A program made the translations under genes and the position numbers. Below the pieces are notes generated by a model, which did not search any database, was not told the DNA's origin, and saw only the letters and a list, made by a program, of their open reading frames with translations. Below, one piece after another: positions 55,908 through 63,459 of a stretch of DNA of 64,000 nucleotides (positions within the stretch are counted from its first letter, which is position 1; each line of letters opens with the position of its first letter). The DNA is from JAIPDZ01 sp034522175 (GTDB lineage Bacteria > Desulfobacterota > DSM-4660 > Desulfatiglandales > Desulfatiglandaceae): contig JAXHLQ010000001.1 in assembly GCA_034522175.1 (NCBI GenBank), positions 4,774,001-4,838,000 on the forward strand, given 5' to 3'.

Positions 55908-57278
55908 ATGAAAAAAGCATCGGTTTCGCAATGGATGGTGGGTTGTGCCGTAATGTCACTGATAGTGGTTCCGGTTGGGGTGTCAGGCCAGGCGACCAAT
56001 TTCCCCAAGGTGAAGGAATACCGCATCGAGCGAAGCATGCCGCCGGAAGCGGTGGCCTGCATCGAGTGCCACAAGGCGACAACGCCGGGCATATTTGCGG
56101 ACTGGGCCAAGAGCCGACATGCCAATGCCAATATCACCTGCCTGGACTGCCACCTGGTGCAGCCCGGTGATGCGGACATGGCCAAAGCCCATGAACAGTA
56201 TTACAGCCGGGGCGACCTGCCCTATGGCGAGGGGAAATACAAGGTTCCCATCGCCGCCATTGTCACGCCCAAAGACTGCTCCCGATGCCATCCCGACGAA
56301 GTGACCCAGTACAGCCGGTCCAAGCACGCCAACACCATCGAGATCATCTGGAAACTCGATCCGTGGCTCAATGACGGCATGAACTCCGATAATGAACGGA
56401 AGACGGGATGTTTTACGTGTCACGGCACGGTGGTGAAACTGGACGAAAAGGGAAACATGGATCCCAAAACCTGGCCCAATGTGGGTGTGGGCCGCATCAA
56501 TCCGGACGGGAGCAAGGGATCGTGTACATCGTGCCACACCCGTCACCGGTTCTGGGTCGGGGAAGCCCGAATGCCGGAGGCCTGCGATCAGTGCCATCTG
56601 GGCCCGGACCACCCCCAGATCGAGATTTACGAGGAGTCCAAGCATGGGACCCTGTATCACGCCTACAAAAATGACACCAATTTCAATGCAGCCGGGGGCA
56701 CGTGGACCCCGGGCGTGGACTACCGGGCCCCCACCTGTGCGGCCTGCCACATGTCCGGCAGCGGAAAGGTGCTGACGAGCCATGACGTGACCGAGCGGCT
56801 CTCCTGGGAAACCCAGGCCCCGCTGACCATTCGGCCCCAGGACTTCAAACCCTTTCCCGCCCATACGGAGTGGAAGGCGGAGCGGGACAAGATGAAGGCC
56901 GTCTGTCTCCAATGCCATGGGAAATCATGGGTCGATGATTTTTATGCCGGATTCGACAAGGCGGTTGAGGAGTACAACGAGGTTTACTTCAAGCCGGCAA
57001 AGGCCAAACTCGATGAGCTCTACAGCAAGGGGCTCTTGGACAAGACGCGGTTTTTTGACGAGCACCTGGAGCTTCAGTTCTATGAACTCTGGCACCACGA
57101 GGGCCGCCGGGCCCGCATGGGCGCCATGATGATGGCCCCGGATTATGCGTGGTGGCACGGTTTCTATGAGGTCAAGAATCGTTTCAACGCATTCAACGAA
57201 GAGGCGGATCATCTGCTCAAGACCGGCAAAAAGGCCTATGTCTACCCCGATTACCCCAATGCCACGGGAAGCCACTGA
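55908..57278 (+). CDS. Octaheme cytochrome c, hydroxylamine-oxidoreductase-like
   Basis: A 456-residue exported protein with eight CXXCH sites: CIECH, CLDCH, CSRCH, CFTCH, CTSCH, CDQCH, CAACH and CLQCH. The C-terminal YELWHHEGRRARMGAMMMAP and YAWWHGFYEVKNRF match the HAO family. The NapC/NrfH gene just before it and hcp nearby fit a reductive (nitrite to hydroxylamine/ammonium) role and not ammonia oxidation. Whether it has the cross-linking Tyr of true HAO needs an alignment. Confidence 0.88.
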   Translation: MKKASVSQWMVGCAVMSLIVVPVGVSGQATNFPKVKEYRIERSMPPEAVACIECHKATTPGIFADWAKSRHANANITCLDCHLVQPGDADMAKAHEQYYSRGDLPYGEGKYKVPIAAIVTPKDCSRCHPDEVTQYSRSKHANTIEIIWKLDPWLNDGMNSDNERKTGCFTCHGTVVKLDEKGNMDPKTWPNVGVGRINPDGSKGSCTSCHTRHRFWVGEARMPEACDQCHLGPDHPQIEIYEESKHGTLYHAYKNDTNFNAAGGTWTPGVDYRAPTCAACHMSGSGKVLTSHDVTERLSWETQAPLTIRPQDFKPFPAHTEWKAERDKMKAVCLQCHGKSWVDDFYAGFDKAVEEYNEVYFKPAKAKLDELYSKGLLDKTRFFDEHLELQFYELWHHEGRRARMGAMMMAPDYAWWHGFYEVKNRFNAFNEEADHLLKTGKKAYVYPDYPNATGSH

Positions 57279-57322
57279 GAAACCCCCGGAGGTATTCCCC
57301 AAAAAATAAACACGCCTGATAG

Positions 57323-57359
57323 TGCCGCGAGGCAGGAAGTCCTTCCTTCCTTCGCGGCA
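57323..57359. terminator. Long hairpin downstream of the octaheme cytochrome
   Basis: TGCCGCGAGGCAGGAAG pairs with TTCCTTCCTTCGCGGCA across a 3-base loop. It has no T-run, so it may act as an RNA-stabilising or rho-assisted end structure. Confidence 0.5.
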
Positions 57360-57408
57360 AACCTGTAAGGCCGAAGACGGAGATCATCGACCGAACCGTA
57401 TTTTTAAT

Positions 57409-57445
57409 GGTTGATATTTTACCGACGTATGGTAAATTATCAACC
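57409..57445. promoter_or_regulatory. Inverted repeat before the ATPase remnant
   Basis: GGTTGATATTTTACC (57409-57423) and GGTAAATTATCAACC (57431-57445) are reverse complements with one mismatch, ending one base before the ATG at 57446. Probably the operator of the original ATPase gene. Confidence 0.65.
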
Positions 57446-57697
57446 ATGTATCAGCGTTACATCTTACAAAATGTCCTCAGTTCAATCAATCGGAGATGTC
57501 CAGGACCTCGGCCATACCAAACAGCGCCCTTGGCCGACACCTGAATCTGCTCCAGGCCATTTTCCTGATTCAGACACTCCCTGCCTGGTCCGGGAATCTT
57601 GGAAAACGGCTGATCGAGGCCCCGAAGCTCTTTCTTTGGGGCACAGGGATCGCATGCCATCTCGTGGGGATCAGGTTTTTATCGAATCTCAGGTAGA
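57446..57697 (+). pseudogene. AAA ATPase (DUF4143 type), internal deletion
   Basis: MYQRYILQNVLSS, the usual start of DUF4143 ATPases, is followed after an abrupt junction by SEMSRTSAIPNSALGRHLNL, LLQAIFLIQTLPAWSGNLGK and APKLFLWGTGIACHL, the C-terminal DUF4143 region in another frame. About 200 codons with the Walker motifs are missing. A second broken copy begins at 58528. Confidence 0.75.
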
Positions 57698-57775
57698 AAG
57701 GAACTTGACGTCCAATGGACGGGTGTGGGATCGTTTCTGAAGCTGATCGCATCCTAAAAGAAAGGAGGTTGCGCC

Positions 57776-58138
57776 ATGAATGCCCCTGAAATTAGACTGG
57801 ATATCCTCATAAAAAAAGAAGATGGCTACTATTCGGCGCATTGTCTTCAATTCGATATTTTAGCAACGGAAGACAGTTTGAAGGCCGCCCAGGACGCCAT
57901 CGTTGATCTGTGTATTGCTCACATCCGTTTTTCGTACGAGAACAATAATATGGATTACCTTTTTTCACCCGCTCCAGGAGAGGCATGGGCAGAATACTAT
58001 GCATATTTGAGCAAAAAGAAGTGCTCATTTGAACAAAAACAACTTGATATTCATATAGATGCTAAAGACCCATCCCAGTTGCTGCTCCCACCGTTTATGA
58101 TCCAGGAAATACTTTGCCATGACCAACCCGCCTGGTGA
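57776..58138 (+). CDS. HicB-like antitoxin
   Basis: A 120-residue protein: DILIKKEDGYYSAHCLQFDI then LKAAQDAIVDLCIAHIRFSY, the partial RNase-H-like fold of HicB antitoxins, with a polar C-terminal part. A GGAGG ribosome binding site precedes the ATG. It overlaps hicA by 20 bases in HicB-HicA order. Confidence 0.8.
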   Translation: MNAPEIRLDILIKKEDGYYSAHCLQFDILATEDSLKAAQDAIVDLCIAHIRFSYENNNMDYLFSPAPGEAWAEYYAYLSKKKCSFEQKQLDIHIDAKDPSQLLLPPFMIQEILCHDQPAW

Positions 58139-58367
58139 TATCAGTTATCGAAAGCTTCTGAAAAGACTCAAGGCTTTTGGTGTTATCGAAATCACAAACC
58201 GAGGAAAAGGAAGCGAAAGGTATCTCGTAAAGCCGATTGTGCCGGAAACAACCCGAGGCCCATCTTGTACCATACGCTGTCATGGAAAGGGCGATTCCAT
58301 AAAGCCCGGTACTGCCAGGGCCTGCCTTAGACGTCTCCAGATAGATCCACATGATTTCTGGAAGTGA
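58119..58367 (+). CDS. HicA-like toxin (YcfA family)
   Basis: An 82-residue double-stranded-RBD-type RNase toxin: SYRKLLKRLKAFGVIEITNR, SERYLVKPIVPETTRGPSCT, then the catalytic His in TIRCHGKG and LRRLQIDPHDFW. Normal length. It follows and overlaps the HicB-like antitoxin gene. Confidence 0.82.
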   Translation: MTNPPGDISYRKLLKRLKAFGVIEITNRGKGSERYLVKPIVPETTRGPSCTIRCHGKGDSIKPGTARACLRRLQIDPHDFWK

Positions 58368-58429
58368 CCTCCCAACTGCCTGCTGCTGCTTTTTCAGAGG
58401 AGCAACCTGATTTCCCTAAATCGTACCAA

Positions 58430-58527
58430 AACGCCTCGAAGCGAAAAAGATCTGTTCCCCGTAAAGCGCGTCAAAACCCTCATCCTAATCTCCATAGGCA
58501 TTCTGATTGCGTTTCCCCTGTTCAGCG
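58430..58527 (+). repeat. Fragment of the NapC/NrfH gene 5' end
   Basis: One frame reads SKRKKDLFPVKRVKTLILIS, then IGILIAFPLFSV, parallel to the N-terminus and TM helix of the tetraheme cytochrome (55257-55355). It joins directly to the ATPase fragment at 58528, so this is an illegitimate-recombination junction. Confidence 0.7.
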
Positions 58528-58842
58528 TATCAGCGTTACATCTTACAAAATGTCCTCAGTTCCCTTGCCGACACGCCGGCCGTGTTTATCCGGGGGCCAC
58601 GGCAGGCAGGGAAGACCACGTTCGTTCAACAGATCTCTGCTGAGTATTATCCCGCCACCTACGTGACCCTGGATGACTTGACGGTCCTGTCCGCGGTCAC
58701 CCGGGATCCGGTTGCATTTGTCAAGAGCACCCCGAAGCCTGTCATCGTGGACGAAGTGCAACGGGCGCCCATGCGGTTCCCTTTGGAGAGGATCTGCTGG
58801 CCCTGCCGGTCTCGGCCGTCTGGCATTCCTGACACGCTATAA
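58528..58842 (+). pseudogene. AAA ATPase N-terminal fragment (second copy)
   Basis: The first 35 bases equal 57449-57483. It reads QRYILQNVLSSLADTPAVFI, RGPRQAGKTTFVQQISAEYY (Walker A) and VIVDEVQRAP (Walker B), then the frame is lost. The DUF4143 domain is absent here, while the other copy keeps it: the two are complementary halves of one ATPase type. Confidence 0.75.
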
Positions 58843-58927
58843 AGATCACTGGCGATAGATCCTTGTGATGCCAGGTTTGTAACCCGCGTTCACGGAGAGG
58901 CGCGTGCTGTGGTTAAGATACAGACGC

Positions 58928-59770
58928 TTACTTTGTTACAGCCCCGGCTGAAAGACGGTCAAAGAATGCCGGCCCGGCTTTTTGCACCAACTCCGCAAAT
59001 CGTTCGCCGCCCCTGCTGTGCGCCTTATAATACTGAACACACCATTTCACCAGGTGTACGATTGTTTGCGCATCGTAAAGACCGGGCAGTTCCGTTGCCA
59101 GCCTGGGATGGCGGCCCAGCTTGCCGCCGATGAGCAGGCGATACCCTTTCCGACCACAGCCGATGGTGCCGGTGGGACAGACATGGATGCACTGGCCGCA
59201 TCGGACACACCGGTCCCAGTCAAACACCGGACCGGCCGGAGAAACCTCAAGGGCCACGGCCTCCTCCCGGCAGACATCCACGCAGGCGCCGCATTCACTG
59301 CACGGTGCATCGGTCCGTTCGGGAACCACCGCGCCGATGATCCCCATATCCTTGATTTGCGGCTGGGAACACGCATTGGGGCAGTCCGCCAGGGTCACAC
59401 GGAATTCATGGTGAAACTTCAAGGGGCCGTTCACGGTCTGTTTCAGAAAGCCGCGCAGGTCTTCCGCCGCCAAAACCGCTTCAATGGACTGCACCAGTCC
59501 GTCATCTTCCATCACCCGGTTGGGGCACCCCTGTGCACCGAAGCATGCTTCCACCTGAAAGCCCTTTACCTCCTCGTCCATGCGGGTCAGAAAGCGTTTT
59601 TTTACAGACTTGACATCCGCCGCGGTAACGACCTCCCGGCCATCCGCCGCGGTAACGACCTCCCGGCCATCAGCCGCGACGTGCTCCTCCACCCGCTTGC
59701 GCGCCCTTTTCCGCACAAAAAACGGGGCCTTTCGAATTTCCGCTTCCGCCTGTGGTAACCAGTTCATCAT
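58928..59770 (-). CDS. Small siroheme/[4Fe-4S] sulfite or nitrite reductase-like protein
   Basis: A 280-residue protein. The siroheme-cluster ligands C-X5-C (CFGAQGCPN) and C-X3-C (CPNACSQPQIKDMG) are present. Two ferredoxin motifs follow (CSECGACVDVC and CVRCGQCIHVCPTGTIGC). The layout is that of small assimilatory-type sulfite reductases or NirA-like proteins of anaerobes. Near the HAO/Hcp group it may act on nitrite, but sulfite is equally possible. An N-terminal tandem repeat (AADGREVVT twice) is unusual. Confidence 0.8.
   Translation of the reverse strand: MMNWLPQAEAEIRKAPFFVRKRARKRVEEHVAADGREVVTAADGREVVTAADVKSVKKRFLTRMDEEVKGFQVEACFGAQGCPNRVMEDDGLVQSIEAVLAAEDLRGFLKQTVNGPLKFHHEFRVTLADCPNACSQPQIKDMGIIGAVVPERTDAPCSECGACVDVCREEAVALEVSPAGPVFDWDRCVRCGQCIHVCPTGTIGCGRKGYRLLIGGKLGRHPRLATELPGLYDAQTIVHLVKWCVQYYKAHSRGGERFAELVQKAGPAFFDRLSAGAVTK
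59614..59667. repeat. Tandem 27-bp repeat, two copies
   Basis: CATCCGCCGCGGTAACGACC plus 7 bases occurs at 59614-59640 and again at 59641-59667, with a partial third start. It adds nine residues in frame to the siroheme protein. Confidence 0.85.
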
Positions 59771-60032
59771 CCATCCTCACCATTCCGTTCAAAGACCTCT
59801 TGGCTTGCAGCGTAACATGAGAGGGGATCGGCTTTGAAGCAAAAACTGCACAGGTTCAGGAACTCCTCTATTCCTTGTATGCATGCAGAATAGATTTCCA
59901 CTGCCCCTATTTGAAGAATGAGCAAAAAACCCGTAATTTGTTGGATAATGACGTTTTTCTTATGGGTTGAAGCTTTCTGGAAAAAATGATGCCCACTGCA
60001 TTTGGATTTTAATTATAGTGAAGGACGGGGAA

Positions 60033-60182
60033 ATGGATTTGGATTTGGATCGAGCCTTTGATATCTCGGAGGACGACATTTACGAGGCCATGAAGGAGTT
60101 AGGGGGCTACGTCGATATCACGCCAGCTTACTCATTGCCTTCGGGGCTCATTGCCCTGAAGGAGGTGAACCATCATCTGAGG
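60033..60182 (+). pseudogene. Start of a CBS/HPP-type protein, truncated
   Basis: The frame reads DLDLDRAFDISEDDIYEAMK, then ELGGYVDITPAYS, like the N-terminus of CBS-domain proteins found with HPP membrane proteins. It loses similarity after about 40 residues and ends in another frame's gene. No CBS pair is present. Confidence 0.5.
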
Positions 60183-60189
60183 AGATACC

Positions 60190-60408
60190 ATGACCTATTT
60201 CAAGAAGATGATGGGAACCACAAAAAGTCCCCCGCGAGTCAATCTCCTCGAAATCCTGTGGTCGTGGGTGGGCGCATTTCTGGAAATCTCCTCGGTGGCG
60301 CTGGTTCACTATCATCTCCTCGGAGAAGGCGCGGATCTGATGCTGATCGTTGCGCTTTTGGTGAACAACATCCCCGAAAAGCGCCGTTATCCCGAATTCT
60401 GGATTTGA
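60190..60408 (+). pseudogene. HPP-family membrane protein, truncated
   Basis: MTYFKKMMGTTKSPPRVNLL, then EILWSWVGAFLEISSVALVH, the start of HPP-family inner-membrane proteins. After about 50 residues the sequence diverges and ends, while the family has four TM helices. Paired with the preceding CBS/HPP remnant. Confidence 0.55.
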
Positions 60409-60570
60409 AAATCGTCAGGAATTTATTTCTCTCAGCCGGGAAACCATGGATGTAACCGTGGAGACAGCGCCCCATCCTTTTGAAGGGCGGTATTTGACGC
60501 ATTCCCGTGTAAAAGATTGGAAAGATCAAATATCCGTTTGACCCCTGTTGAAGAGATGTTGACTTCGCTG

Positions 60571-60612
60571 TTGACATGGCCGTGTTTATCATATAAACAT
60601 ATACTTATATTT
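60571..60612 (+). promoter_or_regulatory. Promoter with ArsR-type operator
   Basis: TTGACA (60571-60576) and TATAAA (60592-60597) lie 15 bases apart. The palindrome ATATAA-N8-TTATAT (60591-60610) overlaps the -10 region, as expected for an ArsR/SmtB operator. The ArsR gene starts 28 bases later. Confidence 0.6.
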
Positions 60613-60637
60613 TGTTTTACTCTATGAGGGAGCTGAA

Positions 60638-60943
60638 TTGGATCGTATGGAACTTCAGCAGGCGGCCTTTCTCGCCAAGAGCCTGTCGGATGTGAATCGT
60701 CTCCGGATACTCTATTGTATCCGCAGCGAACAGAAGTCGGTTTCGGCCATTGTAGAAGAGCTAAGGCTGTCCCAGCCGCTGGTATCCCACCACTTGAAGG
60801 AGCTGAAACACGCGCTCCTGGTCGATGTGGAACGACAGGGTCCGTTTATTTATTACGAGCTGGCGGATCAACGAATCATATCAGTTATCGAGACGTTGAG
60901 CCTGGTGGCAAATGATCTGATAACCAACCGAAGGACCTTTTGA
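60638..60943 (+). CDS. ArsR-family winged-helix regulator
   Basis: A 101-residue ArsR/SmtB repressor: AFLAKSLSDVNRLRILYCIR, SVSAIVEELRLSQPLVSHHL (recognition helix) and the wing QGPFIYYELADQRI. No Cys pair typical of arsenic sensing is present (only one Cys, in LYCIRS), so the inducer may be another thiol-reactive or redox signal. It probably autoregulates the selenoprotein genes that follow after a short gap. Confidence 0.88.
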   Translation: MDRMELQQAAFLAKSLSDVNRLRILYCIRSEQKSVSAIVEELRLSQPLVSHHLKELKHALLVDVERQGPFIYYELADQRIISVIETLSLVANDLITNRRTF

Positions 60944-60966
60944 AGAAAGGAGGTGAATCAACCCGC

Positions 60967-61424
60967 ATGGCGGAAATCCGAAAAATATTGGCGGACATGG
61001 AGCCCAAAGAGGCCCTGTCTGAAATCGGCGCGGTCCTGCAGGACCTTTTTGCCGGATTGGACGACGAAACCAAAATGGCTTTCCTGTATGAGCTTTTCGG
61101 GGAATCGGGAACGGACAAGGTCTCCAGCATGGTCCATTTGTGACTGGCCGAATGCATGGGCGAAGGTGTCGACCCGACGCAGATGTGCCAGAGCCTGGTG
61201 GACAAAGTGGCCCGGTCCAGGCAGTTGACCCCCATCGCGGAGCCGGAAGTACTGGTGCTTTTTGAAGACTGGTTAGAGGAACTGGAGGCAGAGGCCGTCC
61301 GGGCCGTCCAGCTCGGCCATGCAGCCGATGCAGGAGAACTTGCTCGAAGGCTGAAGGTCTCTTCCAAGGGGGCGTTCATTTTCTGCTTTCAAAACTAGAG
61401 AGAGAAGGAAAGCTAAGAGGTTAG
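60967..61424 (+). CDS. Predicted selenoprotein with helical and HTH regions, in-frame UGA
   Basis: Start ATG behind AGGAGG. The frame runs MAEIRKILADMEPKEALSEI to KVSSMVHL, meets TGA at 61141-61143, and stays open in the same frame for over 80 codons (LAECMGEGVDPTQMCQSLVD, FEDWLEELEAEAVRAVQ). A selenocysteine at the TGA would form a U-X3-C pair. A GGG/CCC stem with loop GGTGTC lies 15 bases after it. The end shifts frame at a GGGGG run (61368-61372); the shifted frame, GVHFLLSKLEREGKLRG, looks like a winged helix and ends at 61424. No family name known. Confidence 0.65.
61158..61175 (+). promoter_or_regulatory. Candidate SECIS-like hairpin, first UGA gene
   Basis: GGG (61158-61160) can pair with CCC (61173-61175), enclosing GGTGTC, 21 bases after the TGA. 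This is the weakest of the three hairpins in stem length. Confidence 0.35.
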
Positions 61425-61507
61425 ATCAGGACAATTGAAGAACCCTGCAGAATGCGCTCGCTAAGCATTTTCAAAAGAAATAAGCATATTTTCACAGGAG
61501 ACGCCCT

Positions 61508-61786
61508 ATGCTAAAGGTACGGTTTTTTGTAAATGAACCCAACGGGAAGACTTGAAAGCATTTCCTCTCCATGATTCCCGGTCTGGGACAACGGTTTTCA
61601 ATCGACATCGAGACGATCGAGAAGACGCGAGAAGAATATGGCGGCAAGGCGTATGCGGATACCGGACTCCCGTCTGCTCCCGCCATTATGGTGGATGACG
61701 AGGTGGTGGTTCAGGGAAAAGACATAACGGAAGAAGAACTTGACGCCATCATCTCCTGGAAATTGAAAAAGCTGTCAGATGCATGA
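61508..61786 (+). CDS. Predicted thioredoxin-like selenoprotein, in-frame UGA
   Basis: ATG at 61508; codon 16 is TGA (61553-61555) in NEPNGKT-U-KHFLSMIPGL. The frame then continues without a break to a TGA stop after KLKKLSDA (92 codons). The rest (RFSIDIETIEKTREEYGGKA, GLPSAPAIMVDDEVVVQGKD, ITEEELDAIISW) has the beta-alpha order and cis-Pro-like SAPAIM of small thioredoxin/glutaredoxin folds, so the UGA sits at the redox-active position normally held by Cys. The ATG has a GGAG upstream. Confidence 0.72.
61576..61588 (+). promoter_or_regulatory. SECIS-like hairpin with GGTCT loop, second UGA gene
   Basis: TCCC (61576-61579) pairs with GGGA (61585-61588) around loop GGTCT, starting 20 bases after the UGA. 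The Escherichia coli fdhF SECIS apical loop (AGGUCU) has the same GGUCU. Confidence 0.55.
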
Positions 61787-61906
61787 GGTACACTTAGATT
61801 TTAGAACAAATCCCAATGAAATTAAGGTGTTAGACAAAACGCTAAATGCTAATCGCTCCATCCAGATACGTGTTTCTGGATGGACAACTAAAGAGGAGGA
61901 AACACC

Positions 61907-62218
61907 ATGAAAGTCCTGTTTATCATTTCAACCGACGACGGAGAGACTATCTACAACGCCATGCGGCTGGCCAATGTGGGGGTCCAGAAAGGCGATGAAG
62001 TGAGCATCTTCATGCTGGGGAAAGGCGTGACATTCGAGAAAAGCGGCAGCGAAGCATTCAATGTCATGGGCCAGATGGAGCAGTTCGAGGGGGACTTCTA
62101 CGTCTGAGGGGTCTGCATGAAATCCCACGGTCTGGAGGGATCAGCAAGTTGCCCAATCGGATGGATGGATGATCTGTATGAGCTGTCCATGGAAGCGGAT
62201 AAGGTGCTCACCTTTTGA
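61907..62218 (+). CDS. DsrE-family predicted selenoprotein, in-frame UGA
   Basis: Start ATG with AGGAGG ribosome binding site. The first 66 codons read KVLFIISTDDGETIYNAMRL, VQKGDEVSIFMLGKGVTFEK and EQFEGDFYV, a DsrE-like small sulfur-transfer fold. TGA at 62105-62107 is followed in frame by GVCMKSHGLEGSASCPIGWM and LYELSMEADKVLTF. In Cys homologues the motif here is CGTC; UGA as Sec gives UGVC, a redox or persulfide-carrying pair. DsrE-like selenoproteins have been reported from deltaproteobacterial symbionts. Confidence 0.8.
62122..62141 (+). promoter_or_regulatory. SECIS-like hairpin with GGTCT loop, third UGA gene
   Basis: ATCCC (62122-62126) pairs with GGGAT (62137-62141); inside, a C-G pair closes GGTCT (62129-62133), 21 bases after the UGA. 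Same apical sequence and distance class as in the second gene. Confidence 0.6.
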
Positions 62219-62276
62219 AACAATGTTTCCCCACTTGGGGGAGATCTTAAACAGGTTTCAGGCTTAGGGAAAGGGG

Positions 62277-62594
62277 CTAAAGAATCGTAACCCCCTTTTC
62301 CAAGATTTCCTTCACAAATGGGTTCTCAGGAACAAAATCTTCCGGGCGGAATGGAAGGGGAGACAGATCGCTGCTCACAGAAAGGGTGATGCGTCTGATC
62401 TTGCTGCGATCATCAAAACGATCCCCTTCAAAAGCATCAGAGACCAGAGCGATATCGATATCACTCCATTGATCCGCCTTGCCATACGCATGGCTTCCAA
62501 ACAGAACCGCTCTTTGCACATGGATGCGCTCTTTCTCTAACGCGCGGATATACTTATCTATGATGTCACGGATCTGATTTGGGATTTGAGCCAT
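62277..62594 (-). CDS. MNT-type nucleotidyltransferase antitoxin
   Basis: A 105-residue minimal nucleotidyltransferase: AVLFGSHAYGKADQWSDIDI ALV shows the GSX10DXD motif. It overlaps the HEPN-domain gene upstream by 37 bases. Probable antitoxin or regulator of the partner HEPN protein. Confidence 0.82.
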   Translation of the reverse strand: MAQIPNQIRDIIDKYIRALEKERIHVQRAVLFGSHAYGKADQWSDIDIALVSDAFEGDRFDDRSKIRRITLSVSSDLSPLPFRPEDFVPENPFVKEILEKGVTIL

Positions 62595-62962
62595 TTATAA
62601 TGCTCCTTGATTTTGGTGAACTTGGTTTCGCAAAATTCTTTTGTGCACTTTTCCCGGAATTCCTTCTTGTATTGCGGATAACGAACCTCCAGATTGAAGT
62701 CAGATACTTCATCAAGAAAAAGGGTCTGCTCTTCAGTGAATACGAGGCGGGTTTTCTTTGCGAGTTTTACCAGGTTATGAATTCTCGGGGGCATTCGGTT
62801 GTCGTTATCTTGGACATAGTGCGCCTTTAATGCCTTTTCAAGTACCAGATGTCCGAGAAATAAACACCAGTCGAATTTATCAACAGCGAACAGCTTCTCC
62901 GCTGTATCCAAGTCGTCATCAGCGCTATTCAGCCAGTGCTGTATATGTGCCTGAATTTTCAT
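62558..62962 (-). CDS. HEPN-domain protein (toxin partner)
   Basis: A 134-residue HEPN-domain protein: HWLNSADDDLDTAEKLFAVD, CLFLGHLVLEKALKAHYVQD and PRIHNLVKLAKKTRLVF. It lacks a clear R-X4-6-H motif, so it may be a non-RNase HEPN with its MNT partner at 62277-62594. Confidence 0.78.
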   Translation of the reverse strand: MKIQAHIQHWLNSADDDLDTAEKLFAVDKFDWCLFLGHLVLEKALKAHYVQDNDNRMPPRIHNLVKLAKKTRLVFTEEQTLFLDEVSDFNLEVRYPQYKKEFREKCTKEFCETKFTKIKEHYKWLKSQIRSVTS

Positions 62963-63459
62963 GTCGGGATTTACGGCCCTCTGTCAGGGCCATCTTAAAA
63001 CATAGACCACGGCATATTCACCTCGTTCACGACCCAACTGGATCAGGCACACCCCCCCTATCCTTACCTGCCTCGTGCCGTTGCTGCGCGGCAGGAGCTC
63101 CCTTGCGTTGAGCCAGGACGTAGCCTAAGTTGCAGTTTTTACAAAAGAGTGTAGTGTGGGTACTCCTGCTGGTCAAGGGAAATCTCACCTGTTTGGTCAA
63201 AACCCGTTTCAACGGGTTAAAGCAAGGTCCGTTCTCTCAACGTCCCCTGTATTGCCAATAAAGCAAAAAGAGATACTAACCGCAAAGCTGAAACAGTAGG
63301 CAGGATTCTGCAAACCTTTCAGTAGCTTTTCTAATTTCTTACAAAATCGCTTGACAATATCGTCTAATGATATTACGATTCAATATCGCTGATAGATAGT
63401 TTTTGCAAGACACCTCATCTTGGCGTTGTTTATAACATGAAAATCACAGGAGGATGCCC
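62963..63459. other. Intergenic region
   Basis: No gene supported. It includes the hairpin AACCCGTTTCAACGGGTT (63200-63217) and, before the lipoprotein, TTGACA (63351-63356) with a repeated CAATATCG (63355-63362 and 63381-63388) that may be a regulatory site. Confidence 0.4.

Noticed and set aside
61141..61143. In-frame TGA as a simple gene end
   Set aside because: The frame continues in register with a coherent protein, and two neighbouring genes show the same pattern with SECIS-like hairpins; read-through is the better explanation, though the first gene is least certain.
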